From a virus: a DNA stretch of 32,604 nt. Below the pieces are notes generated by a model. The model was given only the letters and a program-made list of their open reading frames with translations, had not been told where the DNA came from and ran no database searches. Location: IMG/VR virus record IMGVR_UViG_3300020207_000092, positions 1 through 32,604 of that record, one strand, 5' to 3'. Each line of letters begins with the position of its first letter. The first letter of the stretch is position 1. Positions 23,521 through 31,353 of this stretch are shown here, piece by piece. The translations under genes were made by a program, and so were the position numbers.

Positions 23521-25158
23521 ATGGCAAATAAATTTCCGTTAGTTTTTGATTCAACAGGTAAAAGCCTACAAGAACTACCAACAGGTGACAATCTAGACTT
23601 AACTGGTAGCAGTATATTAAATGCAATTGATATTACTGCTACTGGAACGCTTACTGTTAATACTGTTAGTGCGCAGAATATAAGCATTGACGGTGGTATT
23701 ATAGCAGAAGTTGCAAAAACTAATGATTACAATGATTTGTCAAACAAACCTACGCTGTTTAGCGGCGACTATAATGACTTAACAAATAAGCCAACTAGTA
23801 TAGGAGCAGATTGGGCAGATGTAACTAACAAGCCATTTATTCCATCAAGAACAAGTCAATTAACAAACGATGCTAATTTTGTATCAAACAATCAAATTAG
23901 TATTTTGCCTATACAAGTTACAGGATTATCGAATATTGCTACTTCCGGTTCTTTTAATGACTTATCTGATGTTCCTGATTATATTTCAAGAGAAGAAGTT
24001 GCTGGAGGAACACTAACGGTTGAGCTAAAAAACACTGGTGATTTAATAGGTAGTGTGTTCGGAGCCGATAGTTCAATAATTGTAGATCATTTAGCAAACG
24101 AACTTAATGTTGCTACTGTGAATACTGACATTATAAATGCTAACATATTAAATGCTCCTGATTTTAACTTAGTTGCAACAGATGACCTTAACATAAAGAC
24201 AGATACATATCTAACTATCAGATCTACATCGTTTAGACTTTTAAATACATTGACTGGAACAGAGTTATATGATGTAGACAAGCTCGTAATTAGAGGTGAT
24301 GTTGATTTTCAATTTGCATCGGTTACAGGTCTTTCACTCAATCAAGTTGTTGGCGACTTAACAGGTAGCGTGTTTGCAGACGACTCGTCTGTAATTATTG
24401 ACGGTATCGGAAAAAGTATTAATATTAATACATTAGATGCAAATATTATATCTACTACTGAATTAAATTGTAATAACTTTAATTCTTCTAGTAAAATTAC
24501 ACTTAACGGCACAAATGGTATTGACGTGTTAACTGGTGGTCCTGTAAATATTCCTAATGCAACAACAGTTAGTATTGCAGGAACACAAGGAATTACAATC
24601 GAAGCTTCAAATGACTTAGTATTAACAAGTTCAAGTGGTAAAATAGATTTTACTAACAATTCGTTAATAGACTTTTCAGGTGCAGCAGTAACAGGACTTG
24701 CAGCCTTAACAGGTGATGTAAACGGTAGTGTGTTTGGTGATGATTCAACACTGCTAGTTGATGCAGTTAATAACACTATTCCAGCAAGTGTTATTTCAGG
24801 AACCTTTGCACAAGTAAATACTCCGGAATTAATATCAAGTACAACTCTTACTCTTGACTCTGCCAACATAAATTTAAGAAGCTCAGGAATAATGAGCATA
24901 CAAGACATAGGCACTGGCGGTATTAATATAGGTAGTGGTAGTAATACTGTTAGTTTTGTTAATGGAACTAGTTTAAATATATCAGATTTAACCGACATCA
25001 ATTTTAGTAATTCTGTAATAACTGGCTTAACAGGTGGTTCAATAGGATACACTGCATCCGTTCCTGCAAACTGGAATGGAGCAGCGCCTACTACAACACA
25101 AGAAGCAATCGACAGAATAGCAGCATGGATACAAGCGCAAGGTGGCGCCCTAGCATAA
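23521..25158 (+). CDS. tail-fibre-like virion protein with repeated GDxxGSVF modules, 545 aa
   Basis: The N-terminus NKFPLVFDSTGKSLQELP followed by GDNLDLTGSS is a recurrent start of marine T4-like fibre proteins. Next come three YNDLxNKP-type turns (two DYNDL(S/T)NKP and one DWADVTNKP), a motif very common in phage fibres, then three copies of a GD-(L/V)-x-GSVF-x-D-S-(S/T) module separated by beta-rich Asn/Thr-rich repeats. The C-terminus has a GGSIGYTASVPANW segment followed by a helical TTQEAIDRIAAWIQAQGG end. This looks like a trimeric fibre shaft with a short C-terminal helix. A dedicated late promoter precedes it, and the next gene starts 14 nt after its stop. Confidence 0.8.
   Translation: MANKFPLVFDSTGKSLQELPTGDNLDLTGSSILNAIDITATGTLTVNTVSAQNISIDGGIIAEVAKTNDYNDLSNKPTLFSGDYNDLTNKPTSIGADWADVTNKPFIPSRTSQLTNDANFVSNNQISILPIQVTGLSNIATSGSFNDLSDVPDYISREEVAGGTLTVELKNTGDLIGSVFGADSSIIVDHLANELNVATVNTDIINANILNAPDFNLVATDDLNIKTDTYLTIRSTSFRLLNTLTGTELYDVDKLVIRGDVDFQFASVTGLSLNQVVGDLTGSVFADDSSVIIDGIGKSININTLDANIISTTELNCNNFNSSSKITLNGTNGIDVLTGGPVNIPNATTVSIAGTQGITIEASNDLVLTSSSGKIDFTNNSLIDFSGAAVTGLAALTGDVNGSVFGDDSTLLVDAVNNTIPASVISGTFAQVNTPELISSTTLTLDSANINLRSSGIMSIQDIGTGGINIGSGSNTVSFVNGTSLNISDLTDINFSNSVITGLTGGSIGYTASVPANWNGAAPTTTQEAIDRIAAWIQAQGGALA
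23725..23840 (+). repeat. tandem YNDLxNKP fibre motif
   Basis: DYNDLSNKP (from 23725), DYNDLTNKP (from 23767) and DWADVTNKP (about 23812) are spaced 14-15 codons apart in the fibre gene. They are separated by short PTLFSG and PTSIGA linkers. Confidence 0.75.
24037..24835 (+). repeat. three GDxxGSVF modules in the fibre gene
   Basis: Modules begin at 24037 (GDLIGSVFGADSSIIVD), 24352 (GDLTGSVFADDSSVIID) and 24712 (GDVNGSVFGDDSTLLVD), 105 and 120 codons apart. Each is followed by a variable I-N-A-N-I-L-type strand that may begin the next shaft segment. This suggests growth of the fibre by duplication of a domain of about 110 residues. Confidence 0.7.
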
Positions 25159-25172
25159 ACGGAGAGACGTAA

Positions 25173-25880
25173 ATGGCAATAACATACATTAATACAGGTA
25201 CAATAGCAAATGACGGAACTGGTGATGCTCTCCGTGAAGCATTTATTAAAGTAAACGACAACTTTGAAGATTTAGATTTAAGAACTATTGAACAAACACA
25301 ATTTGAAAACATTGGTTCAATCGGCGTTGGAGTTTTTGCAGGAAAAACAGATAACACAGCAGAATTTAAAAAACTAGTAGGCGGAACTAACATTACAGTT
25401 ACAGAAGCAAATTCTACTATCGTTTTTGATGTAGATGACGCATTAGACGAACTGTTAATTATTGCTGACAATGGATCATTAACTATTAGTAGTGGTCAAA
25501 GTATGAATTTAATCGGAGGTAACGGTATAGTTACTGATGTTTCTGGGCAAACATTAACTGTAGAATTAGATACACAAAACATTGTTGCAAGAGATAGCAA
25601 TCCAACACTATCAGCTGCATTAGATGCAAACAGTAATGATATCGTTAGTGCAGGTACAATTACTGCAAATCAATTTAATGGACCAATTGATGGATTAGTT
25701 TTTGGTTATGATGTAAGAGAATTTGGACCGTACTTATCTGGATTTGATTTTGGTAATATCAGACAAACATCTACAAATGCACTCCAATATATAATGTATA
25801 ATATAGATATTGATTTTGGCGTAATTGATCCAGAAGATAGATCTAACACAGTCGACCTTGGGTTTTTAGAACCGGCATGA
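25173..25880 (+). CDS. fibre-associated virion protein, 235 aa
   Basis: GGAGAG precedes ATG 25173. The N-terminal IANDGTGDALREAFIKVNDN segment matches the N-terminal module of the giant fibre (NDGTGDSIRESF then KVNENF), which suggests a common docking or trimerisation element. The middle is beta-rich (VGGTNITVTEANSTIVFDVD, then NGIVTDVSGQTLTVELDTQ), and the end is an acidic, aromatic segment (REFGPYLSGFDFGNIRQ, then NIDIDFGVIDP). No enzymatic motif is seen. It is probably a short fibre, connector or baseplate-attached protein. It has no promoter of its own and is likely translated with the gene before it. Confidence 0.72.
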   Translation: MAITYINTGTIANDGTGDALREAFIKVNDNFEDLDLRTIEQTQFENIGSIGVGVFAGKTDNTAEFKKLVGGTNITVTEANSTIVFDVDDALDELLIIADNGSLTISSGQSMNLIGGNGIVTDVSGQTLTVELDTQNIVARDSNPTLSAALDANSNDIVSAGTITANQFNGPIDGLVFGYDVREFGPYLSGFDFGNIRQTSTNALQYIMYNIDIDFGVIDPEDRSNTVDLGFLEPA

Positions 25881-25884
25881 TAAC

Positions 25885-25892
25885 GATAAATA
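25885..25892 (+). promoter_or_regulatory. T4-type late promoter box GATAAATA
   Basis: CGATAAATA just after the preceding stop, 20 nt before ATG 25913, with AAGGAA as ribosome site. Confidence 0.72.
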
Positions 25893-25912
25893 TGTTATAG
25901 AAGGAAAAATCT

Positions 25913-28747
25913 ATGGCATTACTGTGGACACAAGCTACAAACACATTATTAAGTACGGTAGAAGAAAACATTACTACAGAAGTAATGTTACCTGTATTAG
26001 AATCTTCTAACATATCACTTATCAGTGGTAAACTTCCTCCGGGACTCAGAATTGACGGAACATCTATAGTTGGAACTCCTAGAGAAGTTCCAAGAATTAC
26101 TGATTATAGATTTGTATTAAGAGCTTCAACGGCTGAAGTTTTAGAAGATAGAACATTTACTATAAAAGTATTAGGTCCGGACGAACCGATCTGGGTTACT
26201 CCCCCGGGAGATTTGCCTGTTGGCAATAACGATACGTATTATATCTTAGACAGCAGTCCTATAGATTTTCAGTTAATTGCTACTGATGACGATATTACTG
26301 CCGGACAAACTTTAGAATTTTTTATGAAAGACGGTGACGGTGAGTTACCTCCCGGAACATCGCTTACAACAGATGGTAGAATTATAGGAATAGTTGATCC
26401 GTTATTAGCAATCGAAAAAGGCGAAATATTTGCAAGTGGGTTTTATGATACAAGCCCATATGATTTAACATCTGGCGGTTATGATTTTGGCATACGAAGC
26501 TCAAACGGTTTTGATAGCTTCTTTTATGATACAGCAGTTTGGGACTTTAGTTATACAGAACGTCCTCCTAAAAAATTAAATAGATTTTATGAATTTACAG
26601 TAAATGTCACTGACGGTGACACTATTGCAAGAAGAACGTTTAAAATATTTGTTGTAGGCGACGACTTTTTTAGAGCAGATAACACAATATTACAAGTTGG
26701 TTCAGGAACGTTTACAGCAGACAACACAAATTTACGTACACCTATTTGGATTACTCCAGGTGACTTAGGAATTAAACGTGCAAACAACTATATTACACTA
26801 CAGCTTGATGTTATTGACACAAATACATCTGTAGGATTTATTAGTTATAGCGTTGAAAGCACTAATCCAGGAACATATAGACTAAAATCTACTGGAGAAA
26901 TAATTACAAACGGTAGATATGAAATTACTGGAACATTGCCTAAGTTTATAGATAGCGGAAGAGGTCCTGATAGTTTTAACGGAACTCAACCTAATCCTAT
27001 TACACCAGCTGAATGGGAAGTTATTACTCCTGAAACTGTAAGTACACTGCCGCCTGGTATGGATATAGATTTGTCTAATGGTGAAATTGCTGGTAGGGTT
27101 CCTTATCAGCCAGAAGTTACTAAAGATTATACATTTACAGTTAAAGCAACAAGATTTACTCCTGACGATATAGATAACAATGTTTCGTCTTTAAAAACAT
27201 TTACTGTTAAAATACTTGGAGAAATTAATTCCGAAACTGTATGGGTAACTCCAAGTGATTTAGGTATTTTAAATTCTAATGCTATTAGTGTACTACGAGT
27301 CGAAGCAACAACAAATGTTACAAATGCAGGTGTTTTATATAGTTTAGCATCAGGAAGACTGCCTCCAGGATTAGAATTAACATACGATGGCGAAATAGTT
27401 GGAAGAGTTAATGCTTACGGACAAAACGTATATCACGGACTGTGGAGACCGGCAAGAAATTATACAGCAGGTCAAGTTGTTAAATACAATGGCATACTTT
27501 ATAGAGCTATAAGTTCGCATTTAAGTAGTACATTAGGAAACTTTTCTACTGACGAAGCATATTGGGAAGAATTTAACTACATAATAACAGGCTTAACTAC
27601 ATTTGATAATGATAAAACTCAATTTGACGGAACTGAAACTAGTATTGATAGACAATATAAATTTACAGTAAATGCCGAAGATCAGTACAAATATAGTATT
27701 GCAAAAAGAGAATTTTCAATTACAGTTACAGATCCTGAAATAATAAGATATAGCAATGTATACTTAAAGCCTTTCTTAAAAGAAGATATTAAAAGAGAAT
27801 TTACAAACCTTATTTCTAATCCGGAAATTTTTATTCCGCAAAATATTTATAGACCAGGAGATCCTAACTTCGGTATACAAACTGATATAAAAGTTCCTGT
27901 GTACTACGGAATTGAAAATAAATCCATTGATAATTTTGTAGCAGCAACAGCAAAAAATCATAAAAGAAAACAATATAGAATAGGTGAACTTAAAACAGCA
28001 GAAGCAACTCGTGAAGGAACTAATGAAGTTGTATACGAAGTTGTTTATTTAGATGTAATAGATCCTAGCGATACTTCAGAAGGTAGAACTCGAAACAGTA
28101 TTGACATAAAAACTAAAAATAATATAACTATAGATTCTGTAAATAATGATCCAAAAAATATGTTTTACGATTATGAAACTAAACCTTCATTTTCTGTTAA
28201 TACTAGAAATGGTAATGTTGTAATCACGCTAGGTGAAGATTTTAATATCGAAACAAGAGAAAGTGGCGAATTATCATTAACTTGGAGTACAGGAATAGAA
28301 TTAGACGGAAGAACAGAAGATAATATTTTAAAAATTATAGAAGGCTTTGGTAATAATTTTCAACTTCGCCCCAAATATGAAAATACTATAAAAGCAGACT
28401 CTGATGCTATTGATGTATCATTAAACAAAGATAGTAAAAGATATATCAGTAATATTAATAATATGAGAGATAGAATTAGATCAATCGGAGCTACTAATAG
28501 AAGTTTTGTTCCTTTATGGATGCGTAGTCAACAACAAGGAAGTGTAAACGAATTAGGATATACTCCGTCAATTGTTTTATGTTACTGCAAACCTGGAACA
28601 AGTAGTATTATAAAAGCAGCAATCGAAGCTGCTGGATTTGATTTTAAATTATTTAATTTAGACATGGATAGATATCTTGTAGACAGTACTGAAATATCAA
28701 GTCAACCTAGATATATACTTTTCGCAAATTATAGATTCAATGTATAA
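25913..28747 (+). CDS. large Ig-like (He_PIG-type) virion protein with carbohydrate-binding-like segment, 944 aa
   Basis: At least three putative-Ig (He_PIG) domains can be read from the LPPGL pattern: KLPPGLRIDGTSIVGTP (about residue 40), STLPPGMDIDLSNGEIAGRVP (near 378, split around the motif) and RLPPGLELTYDGEIVGRV (near 482). A further ELPPGTSLTTDGRIIG lies near 145. Each is followed by a (F/Y)TVKA-type or FTIKVLG closing strand. Between about 510 and 560, RPARNYTAGQVVKYNGILYR followed by AYWEEF resembles CBM5/12-type carbohydrate-binding modules, suggesting surface-glycan contact. The last third is Asn/Asp-rich, ending with a helical IIKAAIEAAGFDFKLF segment. It is probably a tail or baseplate-attached adhesin. 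A late promoter lies upstream. Confidence 0.8.
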   Translation: MALLWTQATNTLLSTVEENITTEVMLPVLESSNISLISGKLPPGLRIDGTSIVGTPREVPRITDYRFVLRASTAEVLEDRTFTIKVLGPDEPIWVTPPGDLPVGNNDTYYILDSSPIDFQLIATDDDITAGQTLEFFMKDGDGELPPGTSLTTDGRIIGIVDPLLAIEKGEIFASGFYDTSPYDLTSGGYDFGIRSSNGFDSFFYDTAVWDFSYTERPPKKLNRFYEFTVNVTDGDTIARRTFKIFVVGDDFFRADNTILQVGSGTFTADNTNLRTPIWITPGDLGIKRANNYITLQLDVIDTNTSVGFISYSVESTNPGTYRLKSTGEIITNGRYEITGTLPKFIDSGRGPDSFNGTQPNPITPAEWEVITPETVSTLPPGMDIDLSNGEIAGRVPYQPEVTKDYTFTVKATRFTPDDIDNNVSSLKTFTVKILGEINSETVWVTPSDLGILNSNAISVLRVEATTNVTNAGVLYSLASGRLPPGLELTYDGEIVGRVNAYGQNVYHGLWRPARNYTAGQVVKYNGILYRAISSHLSSTLGNFSTDEAYWEEFNYIITGLTTFDNDKTQFDGTETSIDRQYKFTVNAEDQYKYSIAKREFSITVTDPEIIRYSNVYLKPFLKEDIKREFTNLISNPEIFIPQNIYRPGDPNFGIQTDIKVPVYYGIENKSIDNFVAATAKNHKRKQYRIGELKTAEATREGTNEVVYEVVYLDVIDPSDTSEGRTRNSIDIKTKNNITIDSVNNDPKNMFYDYETKPSFSVNTRNGNVVITLGEDFNIETRESGELSLTWSTGIELDGRTEDNILKIIEGFGNNFQLRPKYENTIKADSDAIDVSLNKDSKRYISNINNMRDRIRSIGATNRSFVPLWMRSQQQGSVNELGYTPSIVLCYCKPGTSSIIKAAIEAAGFDFKLFNLDMDRYLVDSTEISSQPRYILFANYRFNV

Positions 28748-28751
28748 CCCA

Positions 28752-28759
28752 GATAAATA
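28752..28759 (+). promoter_or_regulatory. T4-type late promoter box GATAAATA
   Basis: AGATAAATA four nt after the preceding stop and 16 nt before ATG 28776, with TAGGAGA as ribosome site. Confidence 0.7.
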
Positions 28760-28775
28760 AGTGTAGGAGAACACT

Positions 28776-29399
28776 ATGGCAACTAGCGACAACATTATAC
28801 CAGAACAAATAGATGAAGAATTTCCAGTAGCAGGTCAAGATAATGACTCGCAAGGATTTCGTGATAACTTTGCAGCAATACAATCTAGCTTAACTGCAAC
28901 TAAATCAGCTTTACAAGACTTAGAACAAAAAGCAGTTACAACAACTGCATTAACTGATCAGAGTCTCGATAACAATATGCAAGGTAATACTATATCAAAC
29001 GGAGTATTACAATCTGTTGGTTATAAAATGATTGCCGCTGGAAATATTGATAATAATGATAATGCAAACATACTTTGGAGTACTGCAAATTATCATACAC
29101 TTTCTATGCGTAATAATAATAGTGTTCGTTTAAATTTAAGTGGCTGGCCCGAATCTGGCGTATTTGCGAAAATGCGTTTAGCTATATACAGCAACGACGG
29201 TACTACAAGAACACTTACATTTGAAGCAGCAAATGCTGGTACATTACGTGTTAACCAAAACAATTGGAATACAGCACTAACTAACGGTGACTTCCAAGTA
29301 ACTAGTGCAACAAGTCCTAAAATTGTAGATGTATGGACAGTTGACGGCGGTATTACAGTGTTTATGGAATATATTGGCGAATTTAGTATACTATCCTAA
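28776..29399 (+). CDS. short fibre/virion protein, 207 aa
   Basis: The N-terminal helix region (FPVAGQDNDSQGFRDNFAAI then QSSLTATKSALQDLEQKA) is a coiled coil resembling the N-terminal 'DNxxxFRDNFAAI' element of small T4-like fibre or fibritin proteins, and is a looser relative of the NDGTGDSIRESF module in the neighbouring fibres. The C-terminal half is beta-rich (MIAAGNIDNNDNANILW, then HTLSMRNNNSVRLNLSGWP and a GGITVFMEYIGEF end), forming a likely globular head domain. It has its own late box and strong ribosome site. Its stop overlaps the next start (TAATG). Confidence 0.72.
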   Translation: MATSDNIIPEQIDEEFPVAGQDNDSQGFRDNFAAIQSSLTATKSALQDLEQKAVTTTALTDQSLDNNMQGNTISNGVLQSVGYKMIAAGNIDNNDNANILWSTANYHTLSMRNNNSVRLNLSGWPESGVFAKMRLAIYSNDGTTRTLTFEAANAGTLRVNQNNWNTALTNGDFQVTSATSPKIVDVWTVDGGITVFMEYIGEFSILS

Positions 29400-29635
29400 T
29401 GTTTGATCCTAGAATAGACAATCTAGATACATTTACAGATTCTGAAATTGAAAACAGAATTATAGAATTAGGACGAAAATACTGGATGTCTCGCAATCCC
29501 GAAGTCCAGCAACAAATTGCTATTGCACTAGATATGTACAAAGAAGAAGCTAGTACTCGACGTGCAAAAGCCCTTCTCAAACAACAAGAACAAAACGGCG
29601 AAAATCCTCTTGACAATTTAATCAATGTATCGTAA
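29399..29635 (+). CDS. small conserved helical phage protein, 78 aa
   Basis: ATG 29399 shares its A with the preceding TAA, indicating coupling. The product is almost all helix: DSEIENRIIELGRKYWMS, QQQIAIALDMYKEEAS and RRAKALLKQQEQN. It is charged and has no motif I can assign. From memory, short proteins of this type are shared by T4-like marine phages near late structural genes. Expression could follow from the late promoter at 28752. The 3' end overlaps the sigma70 promoter of the next gene. Confidence 0.68.
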   Translation: MFDPRIDNLDTFTDSEIENRIIELGRKYWMSRNPEVQQQIAIALDMYKEEASTRRAKALLKQQEQNGENPLDNLINVS

Positions 29636-29638
29636 AAT
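29610..29638 (+). promoter_or_regulatory. sigma70-type promoter before the Pol III-like fragment
   Basis: TTGACA (29610-29615), a 17-bp spacer and TAAAAT (29633-29638, one mismatch). A 6-bp inverted repeat (ATGTAT 29625-29630, ATACAT 29637-29642) overlaps the -10 box. The expected start is at about 29645, the ATG itself, and there is no Shine-Dalgarno sequence, so the mRNA may be leaderless. Confidence 0.65.
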
Positions 29639-29644
29639 ACATGT

Positions 29645-30175
29645 ATGCTTATGAAAACAGACTCTTTAGGAATACCACGATTCTCTAATCGCAATCTTCT
29701 CGATATGATCTATTCAGGTCATGCGGATAAGGTACACGTTGTACTATGTGATCCAAGCGATGATGTAGATAAGTTCAACGCCGCTATGGAAGAGCAAGGC
29801 TTTAACAAACTACAAAAGTATATCCCACTAGATGTAGATCAAAAGACTTTTGACGGTGTATGTCAAAGTGAATGGTTTATGCCTAATGAATACAAAGACA
29901 TTAATGTATATGAGTATGTACTAGGCAAAGCAGAAACACCTTGTCCACAACACGTACAAGATCGCATATGGCAAGAATTAGATGCTTTTAGAGAACGCGG
30001 TATGGAAGATCTACTACGCTATATGATCTATCTTGTAGATTTCATGCGTGAGAATGATATTGTGTGGGGTGTTGGACGTGGATCAAGTGTAGCAAGTTAT
30101 GTGTTGTATTTGATAGGTGTACATAGGATTAATTCAATCCAATATGACCTGGATTGGAGAGAGTTCTTGAGATAA
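29645..30175 (+). CDS. DNA polymerase III alpha (DnaE)-like fragment lacking the catalytic aspartates, 176 aa
   Basis: The C-terminal third matches the palm entry of bacterial Pol III alpha: MIYLVDFMRENDIVWGVGRG, then the GRGSSVAS phosphate-binding motif (144-151), YVLYLIGVHRINSI, and YDLDWREFLR corresponding to the LLFERFLNPER region. In DnaE the PDFDVDF catalytic aspartates follow directly after this point, but here the protein stops. The N-terminal 120 residues also fit the helical linker before the palm in only a general way (CPQHVQDRIWQELDAFRERG). It cannot polymerise DNA by itself. It could bind a nucleotide or triphosphate, or interfere with or recruit host replisome components; this is speculation. 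It has a sigma70 promoter, so early expression is likely. An alternative start is ATG 29651. Confidence 0.78.
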   Translation: MLMKTDSLGIPRFSNRNLLDMIYSGHADKVHVVLCDPSDDVDKFNAAMEEQGFNKLQKYIPLDVDQKTFDGVCQSEWFMPNEYKDINVYEYVLGKAETPCPQHVQDRIWQELDAFRERGMEDLLRYMIYLVDFMRENDIVWGVGRGSSVASYVLYLIGVHRINSIQYDLDWREFLR

Positions 30176-30206
30176 GTAAGCATATAATTCACTAGGAGAT
30201 ACTATT

Positions 30207-30554
30207 ATGGTACAAAAATCAAAAGGCAATAAAACTTACAGAACTATGCAAGGTAAGATTGTTGATATGGATATGCTAAGAAAGCGTAACGAACTTACTC
30301 CAGCAGTAGGAAATGTAAAGACAAATGCCCGCGGAGACGAACTAGGTCCAGGCGGCAAAATTGTTCGTAAACGTGAAGACGTAGTTAAGGAATATTATGA
30401 TAACCACAAAGGCGTGGTTGATCAACCAGCAATAAAAAAAGAACAGGCTGTTCAAAAAGATTTAATAGACGATTGGGAAGATCCTGAACCAGTAGCTGAC
30501 ACAGACGACTGGGTCGAAGATGAAGATGGCAATTTTGTAAAAAAAGGTGACTAA
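30207..30554 (+). CDS. conserved acidic-tailed phage protein, 115 aa
   Basis: AGGAGA precedes ATG 30207. The N-terminal half is basic and Gly/Asn-rich (SKGNKTYRTMQGKIVDMD, NARGDELGPGGKIVRKRED), and the C-terminal half is strongly acidic (LIDDWEDPEPVADTDDW, VEDEDGNFVKK). From memory, proteins with the GNKTYRTMQGK start are conserved in marine T4-like phages, possibly as small virion components, but I cannot assign a function. The acidic tail suggests binding to a basic partner or DNA mimicry. The stop overlaps the next ATG by one base (TAATGG). Confidence 0.68.
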   Translation: MVQKSKGNKTYRTMQGKIVDMDMLRKRNELTPAVGNVKTNARGDELGPGGKIVRKREDVVKEYYDNHKGVVDQPAIKKEQAVQKDLIDDWEDPEPVADTDDWVEDEDGNFVKKGD

Positions 30555-30955
30555 TGGCATTAAACATTAATACAATTAAAGGTACCCCACGAGCAATCGG
30601 TAATAGAGTACTAGTAACCGATATGCACTTTGGCGAACAAACAACCAAAGGCGGTATTATAATTTCAAATGATGATGGTAAAACTCGAGGAATTTATCCT
30701 CGATGGGCAAGAGTATACTCAAAAGGCCCAGAGAATAAAGACGAATATAATGTCGGTGATTGGATTTTAATTGAACACGGACGTTGGACCCGTTCAATTA
30801 AGGTTGATACAGACAACGGTGAACTTGAAATTCGAATGGTTGAAGCTGAATCAGTTCTTGCTATGTCAGACGAAAAGCCTGAAAGTGTTTCAATCGGTAA
30901 AGAATATGCAGACGGCGAACATGCAACTGTAGATCCTAGTGTTTTTGCAAATTAA
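30554..30955 (+). CDS. GroES-like co-chaperonin
   Basis: At 133 aa this shows the Cpn10 fold order: IGNRVLVTDMHFGEQTTKGG (the N-terminal strand and roof entry), IIISNDDGKTRGIYPRWARV (where the mobile loop lies), VYSKGP, YNVGDWILIEHGRWTRSI and an E-L-E-I-R strand. It is longer than bacterial GroES (about 97 aa) through a C-terminal tail of about 35 acidic residues. T4 encodes gp31, an analogous co-chaperonin that lets host GroEL fold the large capsid protein gp23, and a similar role is likely here. The start is coupled to the upstream stop, and MazG-like follows after 9 nt. Confidence 0.85.
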   Translation: MALNINTIKGTPRAIGNRVLVTDMHFGEQTTKGGIIISNDDGKTRGIYPRWARVYSKGPENKDEYNVGDWILIEHGRWTRSIKVDTDNGELEIRMVEAESVLAMSDEKPESVSIGKEYADGEHATVDPSVFAN

Positions 30956-30964
30956 GAGGTATAA

Positions 30965-31321
30965 ATGACAAATCCATTTGAAGATATTGAACGCTTTGGC
31001 TCAGCGTGTGATCAAGAGCCATCAGAAGCAAACTACGATATGTATCTTAGTCTTATTGCAGAAGAATACAACGAACTTGCAGATGCTATAGCAGCAGATG
31101 ATCGTGTAGAACAACTTGATGCACTGATTGACATTCTTGTTGTTACTATGGGTGCAATACGTGCAGGCGGCTATGACGGCGAAGGTGCATGGCGTGAAGT
31201 AATGAATACAAACTTTGCTAAGATTGATCCAGTTACTGGCAAAGTTCGCAAACGTGAAGATGGCAAAGTTCTCAAGCCAGAAGGCTGGAAAGCCCCAGAA
31301 TTAGAACAATTTGTAAAATAA
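30965..31321 (+). CDS. MazG-like / PRA-PH-type nucleotide pyrophosphohydrolase
   Basis: At 118 aa this is an all-alpha NTP pyrophosphohydrolase. LIAEEYNELADAIAADDRVE carries the EExxE metal-binding set, followed by LDALIDILVVTMGAI with the conserved ExxD-type second half, and the C-terminal NFAKIDPVTGKVRKREDGKV followed by LKPEGWKAPEL matches phosphoribosyl-ATP pyrophosphohydrolase-like members. Phage MazG homologues hydrolyse (d)NTPs and have been proposed to lower ppGpp or dispose of non-canonical nucleotides. The protein has the right length and intact acidic residues. AGAGG precedes the start. The stop is followed at once by the dexA promoter and hairpin. Confidence 0.85.
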   Translation: MTNPFEDIERFGSACDQEPSEANYDMYLSLIAEEYNELADAIAADDRVEQLDALIDILVVTMGAIRAGGYDGEGAWREVMNTNFAKIDPVTGKVRKREDGKVLKPEGWKAPELEQFVK

Positions 31322-31324
31322 TAC

Positions 31325-31353
31325 TTGACTCCTAGCAGTTTATACGTTATAAT
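31325..31353 (+). promoter_or_regulatory. dexA: sigma70-type promoter for dexA
   Basis: TTGACT (31325-31330), a 17-bp spacer and TATAAT (31348-31353). The start is expected near 31360, leaving a 20-nt leader with TTAGGAG (31366-31372) 7 nt before the TTG start. The promoter begins right after the MazG-like stop and lies within a long hairpin. Confidence 0.84.

Noticed and set aside
24342-25052. 236-codon minus-strand open frame within the fibre gene
   Set aside because: The translation is a low-complexity Leu/Pro/Val/Ser mirror of the repetitive fibre code, with no start signal.
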